Position numbers and translations under genes: made by a program. A model generated the notes under the pieces. The model did not search any database. It was not told the DNA's origin and was given only the letters and a program-made list of their open reading frames with translations. 5,658 bases of DNA. It comes from JALOOE01 sp964423545 (GTDB taxonomy: Bacteria; Chloroflexota; Anaerolineae; CG2-30-64-16). Location: assembly GCA_964423545.1 (NCBI GenBank), contig CAYRFV010000327.1, positions 1-5,658 of the forward strand, written 5' to 3'. Shown one piece after another: positions 1-4,558 of this stretch (its first letter is position 1; each line of letters begins with the position of its first letter).

Positions 1-114
1 GCCGCCTACTATCTGATTGGCTACTGCCACCTGCGCCACGACGAACGCGTCTTCCGCCTCGACCGCATCCTCGCCTGCTACATCGCCCCGTCCGAGACGC
101 CGTCCGACCCCTGA
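1..114 (+). CDS. WYL-domain transcriptional regulator, C-terminal end only
   Basis: The first frame is open from the window edge to a TGA at 112-114 and gives 37 residues. They begin AAYYLIGYCHLRHDERVFRL and continue DRI. This matches the core of WYL domains, where an aromatic-rich strand (usually W/Y-Y-L-x-G-Y-C) is followed by an R-x-F-R-L-D-R-I strand. WYL proteins typically carry an N-terminal winged-helix DNA-binding domain and regulate defence genes, including CRISPR loci, by sensing a ligand through the WYL fold. The DNA-binding half would lie before base 1 and cannot be seen. The gene converges on cas6 and overlaps its 3' end by 37 bp (78-114). A role in regulating the neighbouring CRISPR genes is inferred from position only. 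The family call is fairly firm, though only a short stretch is available. Confidence 0.75.
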   Translation, partial: AAYYLIGYCHLRHDERVFRLDRILACYIAPSETPSDP

Positions 115-1100
115 CCCACCGTCAGCCGGTACCGTCCCTGGCCGAACACCGTCCCCTTGCCCACATGCACCCACTGGCCCAGGCGCAGCAGCGGCGCGAA
201 CTCGCCCAGGCCCTCGCCCACATAGCTCACCTTGCCGACGATGCCGCCGAAATCCATACTCTGTTGCTGCCGCGTCGAATAGCGCTCCCAATCCACCCAG
301 TGCATCTCTGCGCCGGCCATCTCCACCGCCTGCGCCCGCTCGATCCAGCCCCGGTAGTCGATCTCCCACCGCAGCCCGGCGTGGAAATAGCTGAGCGACG
401 ACAGCCGTCGCAACAAAGTCCGCACCACCACATGGAAGGGCGGGGCCGCGGCCACGATGTGGCCGTCGAATTTGAGGCGGGTGGGGGTGAGGAAATCCAG
501 GCTGAGGCTGCTTGCTTCCTGGTCGGCGAACGCGGCCAGCAGCGTCACGGCATCAGGCGCCTGGCCGATGTCGGCGCTGGCGCCGCCATCCTCCCGCCAC
601 ACCGGCCGCCAGCGCTCGTCGCGAGGGTCGATCTCATCCACGCGCAACAGCCGGTAGCGGGCGCGGTCGGGGCCTAGCCCCAGCTTGCCCAGGCGCTGGA
701 AGGTGACGATGAAATAGGGCAGGGCGGCGATGCCGTGGCCGATGAGTGTGACCCGAAAGCGCAGATGCTGGCCGGGCGCGAAGTGCGTGCGTCGGTCATC
801 GGGCGGCCAGAGGACGAAGGATTGGGGGATGGCCTCGTGGGTGCGCAGGACTTCGCTACCGGGCGGGGGTGGGGTCTCGAAGATGGCGGGGTAGGGGCAG
901 CGATAGAGCAGGGCGCAGGCGCGGCAGGGCGGCAGTGGCGGGTAGAGGCAGACGATGCGTTTGAAGGTGATACCGAAGCCCCCGCGCAGTACCCCGCCCT
1001 TGTAGCTCGGCAGACGCATCGGCTCTTGCACGCGCAGGTGGAAGTCGTAGAGGGCGAGGGGGAGGGGAGGGAGGGGAAGAGACACGAGAAAGAACGCCAA
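78..1100 (-). CDS. cas6: Cas6-type CRISPR pre-crRNA endoribonuclease (RAMP fold)
   Basis: The 340-residue protein resembles the large Cas6 family that cleaves repeat RNA to release crRNAs for type I and III effector complexes. Near the N-terminus, EPMRLPSYKGGVLRGGFG (26-43) is the usual 'P-x-Y-K-G-x-x-L-R-G-x-F-G' segment. It is followed by a four-cysteine cluster (C51, C59, C62, C68) ending in CPYPAIFE, typical of this subfamily and probably metal binding. The C-terminal half has VVRTLLRRLSSLSYFHAG and a Gly-rich stretch GKGTVFGQGRYRL (about 314-326), the G-loop characteristic of RAMP proteins. The start is uncertain. TTG at 1098-1100 has GAGAAG six bases upstream, overlapping the stop of the preceding gene; GTG at 1083-1085 would remove five residues and has no visible ribosome site. 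It is the last gene of the csx15/TM-CARF/cas6 unit. No cas10, csm or cmr gene is in the window. Confidence 0.86.
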   Translation of the reverse strand: MAFFLVSLPLPPLPLALYDFHLRVQEPMRLPSYKGGVLRGGFGITFKRIVCLYPPLPPCRACALLYRCPYPAIFETPPPPGSEVLRTHEAIPQSFVLWPPDDRRTHFAPGQHLRFRVTLIGHGIAALPYFIVTFQRLGKLGLGPDRARYRLLRVDEIDPRDERWRPVWREDGGASADIGQAPDAVTLLAAFADQEASSLSLDFLTPTRLKFDGHIVAAAPPFHVVVRTLLRRLSSLSYFHAGLRWEIDYRGWIERAQAVEMAGAEMHWVDWERYSTRQQQSMDFGGIVGKVSYVGEGLGEFAPLLRLGQWVHVGKGTVFGQGRYRLTVGQGSDGVSDGAM

Positions 1101-1110
1101 ATTGAACTTC

Positions 1111-1800
1111 TCAGGATGGATTGTTTGCCGATAGCGCCCTGGTCACAGCGGCTGGACTATAGAGAGTAACAAATACTCCCCGTTGCGTACCTTCAATTGG
1201 CTTATTGTCAGCATCGAAGTCAGAGCGCACATACTGACAGTCGATATGGCGTTCAGAAACCACCGAAAATGCAGCAACAGACATAATGGTGGTGCCTCCG
1301 GTGATGTCAACGGCAATCTCATCTATGCCTATCTGATGATGATCGAACCAGTCCAGAATCGATGACACCTGTCGCCTGACATCAACCACACTCCAGGGAT
1401 CAACGATCTCTTTCTGGATGTGGTCTTTGGGAAGACCGCAGGTGATCGCAATTCCGTCAGCAATTCGTTCCGTGTTCTTGCTGCAAATTAGCCCTAGCCA
1501 TTGCGGGCGCTGTCCCATCAGCGCAAACTGAATCGTTTGCGACTGCCCCCCAACGGTAAAAAGTAGAGCGCGGCGGGGTGCTGAAAACGCCTCATTCTCA
1601 CCGTAAACAGGGAGCTTACGTCGCTTCCACCAGCCAATAGAGATGAAAATAGCGACAATAAGCGCTATACCGCCCAGTGCGGCAATAACGAAGACTGCCC
1701 AATCACCAGTGAAGGCAGCAGCAATAACTGCCTGCAGCCAGATACCGGTAATCAGTAATTCTTGCCATTTTTGACGCAGAAAAAGTTTTAATTCAGACAT
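1111..1800 (-). CDS. Membrane-anchored CARF-domain protein (type III CRISPR ancillary effector candidate)
   Basis: This 229-residue protein starts at ATG 1798-1800, preceded by AAGAGGTG. An in-frame extension upstream would run through csx15 in the wrong frame and is rejected. Residues 15-31 and 34-58 are strongly hydrophobic and separated only by a G-D turn, giving a two-helix membrane hairpin. The basic cluster KRRK (59-62) follows, placing the C-terminal domain in the cytoplasm. From about residue 76 the sequence reads as a CARF domain: an opening strand ALLFTVGG, then a later strand plus turn DEIAVDITGGTTIMS (160-174), the hallmark D-x-T-G-G-T ligand-binding motif. CARF domains bind cyclic oligoadenylate made by Cas10. 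No HEPN, PD-D/ExK or other nuclease domain is present, so the effector output is probably the membrane itself, as in Cam1. The coding sequence is clearly more AT-rich than its neighbours. It overlaps csx15 by one base. CARF identity is firm; the function is inferred. Confidence 0.83.
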   Translation of the reverse strand: MSELKLFLRQKWQELLITGIWLQAVIAAAFTGDWAVFVIAALGGIALIVAIFISIGWWKRRKLPVYGENEAFSAPRRALLFTVGGQSQTIQFALMGQRPQWLGLICSKNTERIADGIAITCGLPKDHIQKEIVDPWSVVDVRRQVSSILDWFDHHQIGIDEIAVDITGGTTIMSVAAFSVVSERHIDCQYVRSDFDADNKPIEGTQRGVFVTLYSPAAVTRALSANNPS

Positions 1801-2192
1801 TATGACACCTCTTGTCGCAAAAAGCGCATCTTCTCGCGCGTCAACTGCAGATCCATGATTTCCGCTACTTCGAACTGGCGAGGCATACTCCCGGCAATGG
1901 ATCGGGTGCGCACCACTGCTGGGAAATAGCCCATGCGCCCGTGCAATTCTGCCAACGCCAGCGCGGCAATGAAATTGAGCGAGGGCAGCACCACCAGGAT
2001 CGGCTCGCCCTGCCATTCGGCCGGCGAGAGCGGCACCTGCGCCATCAGCGCCGCCAGTTGCGGCCCGAACGGCTGCTGCTCATCGAACTGCGGCATGATC
2101 TCGACCAGGCGGGCGATCTCCCGGCCGGTGAGGGCTTCGATCTGCCGGCGCTGGGCGGGGGTGAGGGGGTGGGAGAAGTTGAGCAGGAGCAT
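1800..2192 (-). CDS. csx15: Csx15-family CRISPR-associated protein
   Basis: The 130-residue protein opens MLLLNFSHPLTPAQRRQIEA and contains QFDEQQPFGPQ, then SLNFIAALALAELHGRMGYF and FEVAEIMDLQ near the end. This pattern matches the small Csx15 family found beside type III CRISPR-Cas genes, as I recall it. Its length is normal for the family, so this copy appears complete. Csx15 has been grouped with proteins that bind or degrade cyclic oligoadenylate and so dampen type III signalling; I cannot verify the activity from sequence. ATG at 2190-2192 is chosen because the two truncated copies share it and their homology stops there. GAAGGG lies 11 bases upstream. A GTG at 2202-2204 would add four residues but abuts the AAGG, leaving no spacing. 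The stop TAA shares one base with the TM-CARF start (TAATG), implying coupled translation of sensor and effector. Confidence 0.77.
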   Translation of the reverse strand: MLLLNFSHPLTPAQRRQIEALTGREIARLVEIMPQFDEQQPFGPQLAALMAQVPLSPAEWQGEPILVVLPSLNFIAALALAELHGRMGYFPAVVRTRSIAGSMPRQFEVAEIMDLQLTREKMRFLRQEVS

Positions 2193-2194
2193 GA

Positions 2195-2224
2195 TTGCAA
2201 ACACCCTTCAAAATGTGCTATCCT
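2195..2224 (+). promoter_or_regulatory. Candidate hicBA promoter in the divergent csx15/hicB gap
   Basis: The gap between the csx15 start and the hicB start is 64 bases, so promoters for both directions must be packed here. On the plus strand TTGCAA (2195-2200) is followed after 18 bases by TATCCT (2219-2224), with a TG one base before it that gives an extended -10 element. Both hexamers are imperfect. No equally convincing minus-strand promoter for csx15 was found, so the CRISPR operon may use a weak or activator-dependent promoter. Confidence 0.35.
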
Positions 2225-2256
2225 TTTCGTGAAACTGATCAAGGAGTCATCAACCA

Positions 2257-2469
2257 ATGTCACGGGAAATCTTTTTTGTCGTACGCGAATCGCCGGAAGG
2301 CGGTTATGAAGCAGAATCTTTAGGCCATAGCATTTACACGGAAGCCGATACACTGGAAGAACTGCGGGCCATGATCAAAGATGCAGTAACCTGTCACTTC
2401 GAAACGGGTAAGGCTCCAGAACTGATCCGGCTGCATTTCGCCCGCGAAGAGATGATGGCCGCCGCATGA
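2257..2469 (+). CDS. hicB: HicB-family antitoxin (short form)
   Basis: The 70-residue protein has the compact HicB fold signature. FFVVRESPEGGYEAESLGHS (6-25) gives the two strands with the GGYxA turn, IYTEADTLEELRAMIKDAV (26-44) gives the helix, and a terminal strand IRLHFAREE follows. Proteins of this short form often carry misleading 2-oxoisovalerate dehydrogenase labels in databases. It would neutralise the HicA RNase by covering its active site. There is no C-terminal ribbon-helix-helix or helix-turn-helix domain, so any autoregulation would need the HicA-HicB complex or another factor. The start is ATG 2257, with AAGGAG at 2241-2246, ten bases upstream. Its stop overlaps the hicA start (ATGA at 2466-2469). 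The antitoxin-first order is common for this short subfamily. Confidence 0.88.
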   Translation: MSREIFFVVRESPEGGYEAESLGHSIYTEADTLEELRAMIKDAVTCHFETGKAPELIRLHFAREEMMAAA

Positions 2470-2705
2470 GGCTGCCGCGTGATTGGAGCGGCGATGAACT
2501 GATTCGTCGCCTGCAGGAATTCGACTACAAGCCGACGCGTCAGACCGGGAGCCACACGCGTTTGACGCGTAGCGATGAGCATGGCGAGCACCACATCACG
2601 ATCCCTCGCCATGCCGCCTTGCGAGTGGGAACGCTGAACCGCATTCTCAGTGATGTGGCAGCGCGTGTGGGGGTGAGCAAGGACGAGTTATTGCGGCAGT
2701 TGTGA
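2466..2705 (+). CDS. hicA: HicA-family mRNA interferase toxin
   Basis: This 79-residue protein has the double-stranded-RNA-binding-like HicA fold. Its parts are DELIRRLQEFDYKPTRQTGS (10-29), the catalytic His30 in the G-S-H motif, the strand TRLTR, then HHITIPRHAALRVGTLNRIL and a final helix ending VSKDELLRQL. HicA toxins cut mRNA and arrest growth when the antitoxin is lost. The GSH motif and the full length suggest the toxin is active. The start ATG (2466-2468) lies inside the ATGA overlap with hicB, which couples their translation. About 30 bases after its stop begins a truncated csx15 copy on the opposite strand, so this module sits between two csx15 sequences. Confidence 0.9.
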   Translation: MRLPRDWSGDELIRRLQEFDYKPTRQTGSHTRLTRSDEHGEHHITIPRHAALRVGTLNRILSDVAARVGVSKDELLRQL

Positions 2706-2736
2706 TGGAGTTGGCCGCTGGTGCCTCAATCTGCAC

Positions 2737-2871
2737 TTGCGGCCCGAACGGCTGCTGCTCATCGAACCGCGGCATGATCTCGACCAGGCGGGCGATCTCC
2801 CGGCCGGTGAGGGCTTCGATCTGCCGGCGCTGGGTGGGGGTGAGGGGGTGGGAGAAGTTGAGAAGGAGCAT
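2737..2871 (-). pseudogene. Truncated csx15 copy B (5' 135 bp only)
   Basis: This segment aligns without gaps to the first 135 bases of csx15 (2058-2192), with three differences by my count. It encodes residues 1-45 of Csx15 with two changes, A13T and Q38R. After FGPQ the reading frame runs into unrelated sequence and carries on to a stop at 2647, antisense to hicA, so no Csx15 core (ELHGRMGYF region) is present. Homology at the other end stops one base beyond the ATG (2869-2871). The ATG lies six bases after the vapC stop, so it could be transcribed from the abrB-vapC promoter. It is probably non-functional as a protein but is a near-perfect recombination partner for the intact gene. Confidence 0.85.
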
Positions 2872-2877
2872 GGTGGT

Positions 2878-3321
2878 CTACCCAACCAACCGTTGGCGCA
2901 CCCAGGCCAGACAATTGCCAGGCGTCCCGATCCGAAAAGGTAGAACGCCGAGCGTCGGATTGCGCAACAGGTGCGCTTGGTCGTGCGTCACGAGATAATC
3001 CGCCTGGCAGGCGAGTGCCTCGGCCACAATGCGAGCATCGGGCGCATAATCCACGAGCGTGGCTGCACGCGTCTGTTGATCGTCGGAGGAGACCGGCCCA
3101 ACAGTCACCTGCGCCTGGTGCAGGAGCGCGGCCAGGAGGGGGAGCAGATCGGGCGCCTTGCGCCTGAACACCTCGTCGGCCTCTTTCAACACCGTTGGCC
3201 CCACCCAGATCTGGATGGCGCCGCTCTCGCCCAACTTCAGGAGCGCTCGCGCCCCGCCGGTAGCTGAAAGCACGGCGGCGAAAACGGCGCTGGTGTCCAG
3301 GAAGACGCGTATCTCAGGCAT
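2878..3321 (-). CDS. VapC-like PIN-domain ribonuclease toxin
   Basis: The 147-residue protein is a complete PIN domain. The acidic active-site residues fall in the expected places: D9 in VFLDTSAVF, E47 in VLKEADEVF, D95 in YAPDARIVAEAL and D114 in YLVTHDQAHL. PIN toxins of VapBC modules cleave tRNA or rRNA using these residues to hold Mg2+. The start is ATG 3319-3321, which overlaps the end of the AbrB-type antitoxin gene by eight bases and gives the usual antitoxin-then-toxin order. The stop TAG (2878-2880) is six bases from a truncated csx15 copy on the same strand. All four acidic positions are intact, so an active nuclease is expected. The family is firm; the RNA target is unknown. Confidence 0.88.
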   Translation of the reverse strand: MPEIRVFLDTSAVFAAVLSATGGARALLKLGESGAIQIWVGPTVLKEADEVFRRKAPDLLPLLAALLHQAQVTVGPVSSDDQQTRAATLVDYAPDARIVAEALACQADYLVTHDQAHLLRNPTLGVLPFRIGTPGNCLAWVRQRLVG

Positions 3322-3565
3322 GTTCCGCCCGCACTTCCCGCAGGGTCTGGAGCATGGACTCTAACGTCTCGCCGCGGCCGGCCAGTTCATCGGCGATGCG
3401 GTCGGCCACCGCGTCCACATGCGACGGCTTTGGGCTCAACACAAACACGCCGTCCATGTCCAGCAACGTCATCTGCTGGCCCGGTTGAATGTTATGCGCC
3501 TGGCGCACTTCCTTTGGCAAAGTCACCAGTCCGCGTTGAGCTACCTGGAGGGTGAAAGTTTGCAT
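3314..3565 (-). CDS. AbrB/MazE-type swapped-hairpin antitoxin of a VapBC module
   Basis: This 83-residue protein starts with LQVAQRGLVTLPKEVRQAHN (6-25), then IQPGQQMTLLDMDGVFVLSP. These are the R-G-x-V-T-L-P-x-x-V-R and P-G-x-x hallmarks of the SpoVT/AbrB DNA-binding fold. The C-terminal third, ending LESMLQTLREVRAEHA, is helical and should wrap the PIN toxin. The start is ATG 3563-3565, with a strong AAGGAG seven bases upstream. Antitoxins of this kind normally repress their own promoter, and a promoter with three evenly spaced repeats lies just upstream (see 3580-3633). It overlaps the toxin gene by eight bases. Confidence 0.87.
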   Translation of the reverse strand: MQTFTLQVAQRGLVTLPKEVRQAHNIQPGQQMTLLDMDGVFVLSPKPSHVDAVADRIADELAGRGETLESMLQTLREVRAEHA

Positions 3566-3579
3566 GGTGTAACTCCTTT

Positions 3580-3633
3580 CTGATGTACTGATTATCTGAT
3601 TGTCAGTATGGCAGAAGGGAGTGAGGAGGTCAA
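3580..3633 (-). promoter_or_regulatory. abrB-vapC promoter with triple CTGAT operator
   Basis: Reading the minus strand, TTGACC (3633-3628) is followed after 17 bases by CATACT (3610-3605), a plausible sigma-70-type pair. Immediately downstream, at the expected transcription start, the plus strand carries CTGAT three times at an exact 8-bp period (3580-3584, 3588-3592, 3596-3600). Regular repeats at the start site of a TA operon suggest cooperative binding of the AbrB-type antitoxin. The ribosome site AAGGAG follows before the ATG. Confidence 0.55.
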
Positions 3634-3845
3634 GATGCCAGGTCGGCCGGGATCGGCTCGCCCTGCCATTCGGCTGGCGAGAGCGGGACCTGCGCCATCA
3701 GCGCCGCCAGTTGCGGCCCGAACGGCTGCTGCTCATCGAACTGCGGCATGATCTCGACCAGGCGGGCGATCTCCCGGCCGGTGAGGGCTTCGATCTGCCG
3801 GCGCTGGGCGGGGGTGAGGGGGTGGGAGAAGTTGGGGAGGAGCAT
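3630..3845 (-). pseudogene. Truncated csx15 copy C (5' 195 bp plus new tail)
   Basis: Bases 3651-3845 align without gaps to csx15 1998-2192 with four differences by my count. The open frame gives 71 residues: Csx15 1-65 (one change, L4P), then a short unrelated tail PADLAS and a TAG stop at 3630. The conserved C-terminal half of the family (the ELHGRMGYF and FEVAEI regions) is missing. As in copy B, the similarity stops one base beyond the ATG (3843-3845). Its stop lies inside the -35 region of the abrB-vapC promoter, so that promoter begins just where the csx15 homology ends. No ribosome site is obvious before its ATG. A truncated protein that still binds ligand or partner cannot be excluded, but a decayed duplicate is likelier. 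Confidence 0.83.
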
Positions 3846-3860
3846 GGAAAGAAAAATTCG

Positions 3861-3875
3861 ATCTGTAGAACAGAT
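3861..3875. repeat. Short inverted repeat upstream of yefM
   Basis: ATCTGT-AGA-ACAGAT is a perfect 6-bp inverted repeat with a 3-base centre. It lies about 30 bp upstream of the -35 element of the yefM promoter. It contains CTGTA and ACAG half-sites like those of the main operator at 3909-3925, so it may be a second, weaker YefM site. Chance occurrence is possible. Confidence 0.3.
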
Positions 3876-3886
3876 TGATTGCCGAT

Positions 3887-3926
3887 TTGACATCTCAATC
3901 GCTTAGGCGTACAGTACTTCTGTACA
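3887..3926 (+). promoter_or_regulatory. yefM-yoeB promoter with overlapping TGTACA operator
   Basis: A perfect -35 hexamer TTGACA (3887-3892) is followed after 17 bases by TACAGT (3910-3915) as the -10. A palindrome GTACAG-TACTT-CTGTAC (3909-3925) covers the -10 and the expected start point, and its right side reads TGTACA (3921-3926). The Escherichia coli YefM repressor binds palindromes with a TGTACA core in its own promoter, so this is very probably the autoregulatory operator. The leader to the ATG at 3976 is about 54 bases and contains AAAGGAG at 3965-3971. Confidence 0.68.
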
Positions 3927-3975
3927 TCTTTTCATTCATCCTATTCGCGTCCTGCGCGGATCATAAAGGAGCACG

Positions 3976-4260
3976 ATGATTACGACCAACTACACCCAGG
4001 CTCGCTCAGGGCTGGCCCATCTGCTGGACGAAGTGACACAGAATCGTGAAATCGTGGTCATTCAGCGCCGGAACGGTGAAGCTGCCGCCTTGATCGCCGC
4101 CGATGAACTCAGCAGCCTGGTCGAGACGAGCTATCTCCTGCGCTCGCCGCAAAACGCCGAACGTCTGCTCTCGGCCTTGAACCGGGCGCTGAAAAATGAA
4201 GGGCATTCGCTTTCCCTCGCATCCCTGCGCACTGAGGTAGGGCTTGAACTTGAAGCGTGA
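3976..4260 (+). CDS. yefM: YefM (Phd/YefM-fold) antitoxin
   Basis: The 94-residue protein starts MITTNYTQARSGLAHLLDEV (1-20), followed by IVVIQRRNGEAAALIAADEL. This is the standard Phd/YefM N-terminal fold, which dimerises and binds operator DNA. The C-terminal portion (about 50-94: ETSYLLRSPQNAERLLSAL and a helical tail) matches the YefM region that folds on the YoeB toxin; 'YLLRSPxNAxRLL' is a typical family string. ATG 3976 has AAAGGAG just upstream. The gene overlaps yoeB by 11 to 17 bases depending on the toxin start. Autoregulation through the TGTACA-containing palindrome in its promoter is expected. Confidence 0.92.
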   Translation: MITTNYTQARSGLAHLLDEVTQNREIVVIQRRNGEAAALIAADELSSLVETSYLLRSPQNAERLLSALNRALKNEGHSLSLASLRTEVGLELEA

Positions 4261-4519
4261 GGCTGTGTTCCAGCCGGAGTTCATCGAAGACTTGTGCTAC
4301 TGGGTGGAAACTGACCGCAAGGTGGCGTTACGCGCGTTTACGTTGATCGAGGCCGTTCTGCGCGACCCTTATCAGGGCATCGGCAAGCCCGAACCGCTGA
4401 GGTATCTGGGCATGGGCGTGTGGTCGCGGCGGCTGACGCACGAGCACCGGTTGGTTTACCTGGTGCGGGAGGAGCGGATCGATTTCTTGCAGACGCGCTA
4501 TCATTATGGGGGAGGGTGA
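4250..4519 (+). CDS. yoeB: YoeB-family ribosome-dependent mRNA interferase toxin
   Basis: This RelE-superfamily toxin has the YoeB hallmarks YWVETDRK, GIGKPEPL, GVWSRRLTHEHRLVYLV and TRYHY. Numbered from TTG 4244, Glu50, Arg69, His87 and Tyr88 line up at a constant offset of four with E. coli YoeB Glu46, Arg65, His83 and Tyr84, so the catalytic set is complete. That offset argues for a slightly later start. TTG 4250 gives MKREAVFQPEF, close to the usual family N-terminus, with AGGG seven bases upstream. TTG 4244 (GAGG six bases upstream) is an alternative. Both start codons are weak, which would keep toxin below antitoxin. The extra GGG tail after the YHY end is short and probably unimportant. 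It converges with the downstream vapC, with 39 bases between their stops. Confidence 0.92.
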   Translation: MKREAVFQPEFIEDLCYWVETDRKVALRAFTLIEAVLRDPYQGIGKPEPLRYLGMGVWSRRLTHEHRLVYLVREERIDFLQTRYHYGGG

Positions 4520-4558
4520 GCGGTCAAGAGTATTAAGAGCGCCGCCAGGCACTGAAGC

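Noticed and set aside
165..1169. Plus-strand open frames opposite cas6 (165-677 and 735-1169)
   Set aside because: They are antisense to a well-supported Cas6 gene, are of low complexity from GC-rich DNA, and match no family I recognise.
1801..2016. N-terminal extension of the TM-CARF gene to give 301 residues
   Set aside because: The extension is csx15 read in another frame, and the ATG at 1798-1800 has a good AAGAGGTG site.
2647..2736. C-terminal extension of csx15 copy B as a novel fusion protein
   Set aside because: The extra 29 residues are antisense to hicA and its 3' gap; nothing suggests selection on this frame.
2702..2998. Plus-strand frames across csx15 copy B and the vapC end
   Set aside because: They have no recognisable domain and are explained by the antisense of csx15 fragment B and vapC.
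1998..3845. csx15 copies as target-site duplications or an insertion sequence
   Set aside because: No transposase or terminal inverted repeats are visible, and 135-195 bp is far too long for a target-site duplication.
4520..4558. Terminator between the convergent yoeB and vapC genes
   Set aside because: Only a 4-bp AGGC/GCCT stem without a T-run is visible, too weak to call.
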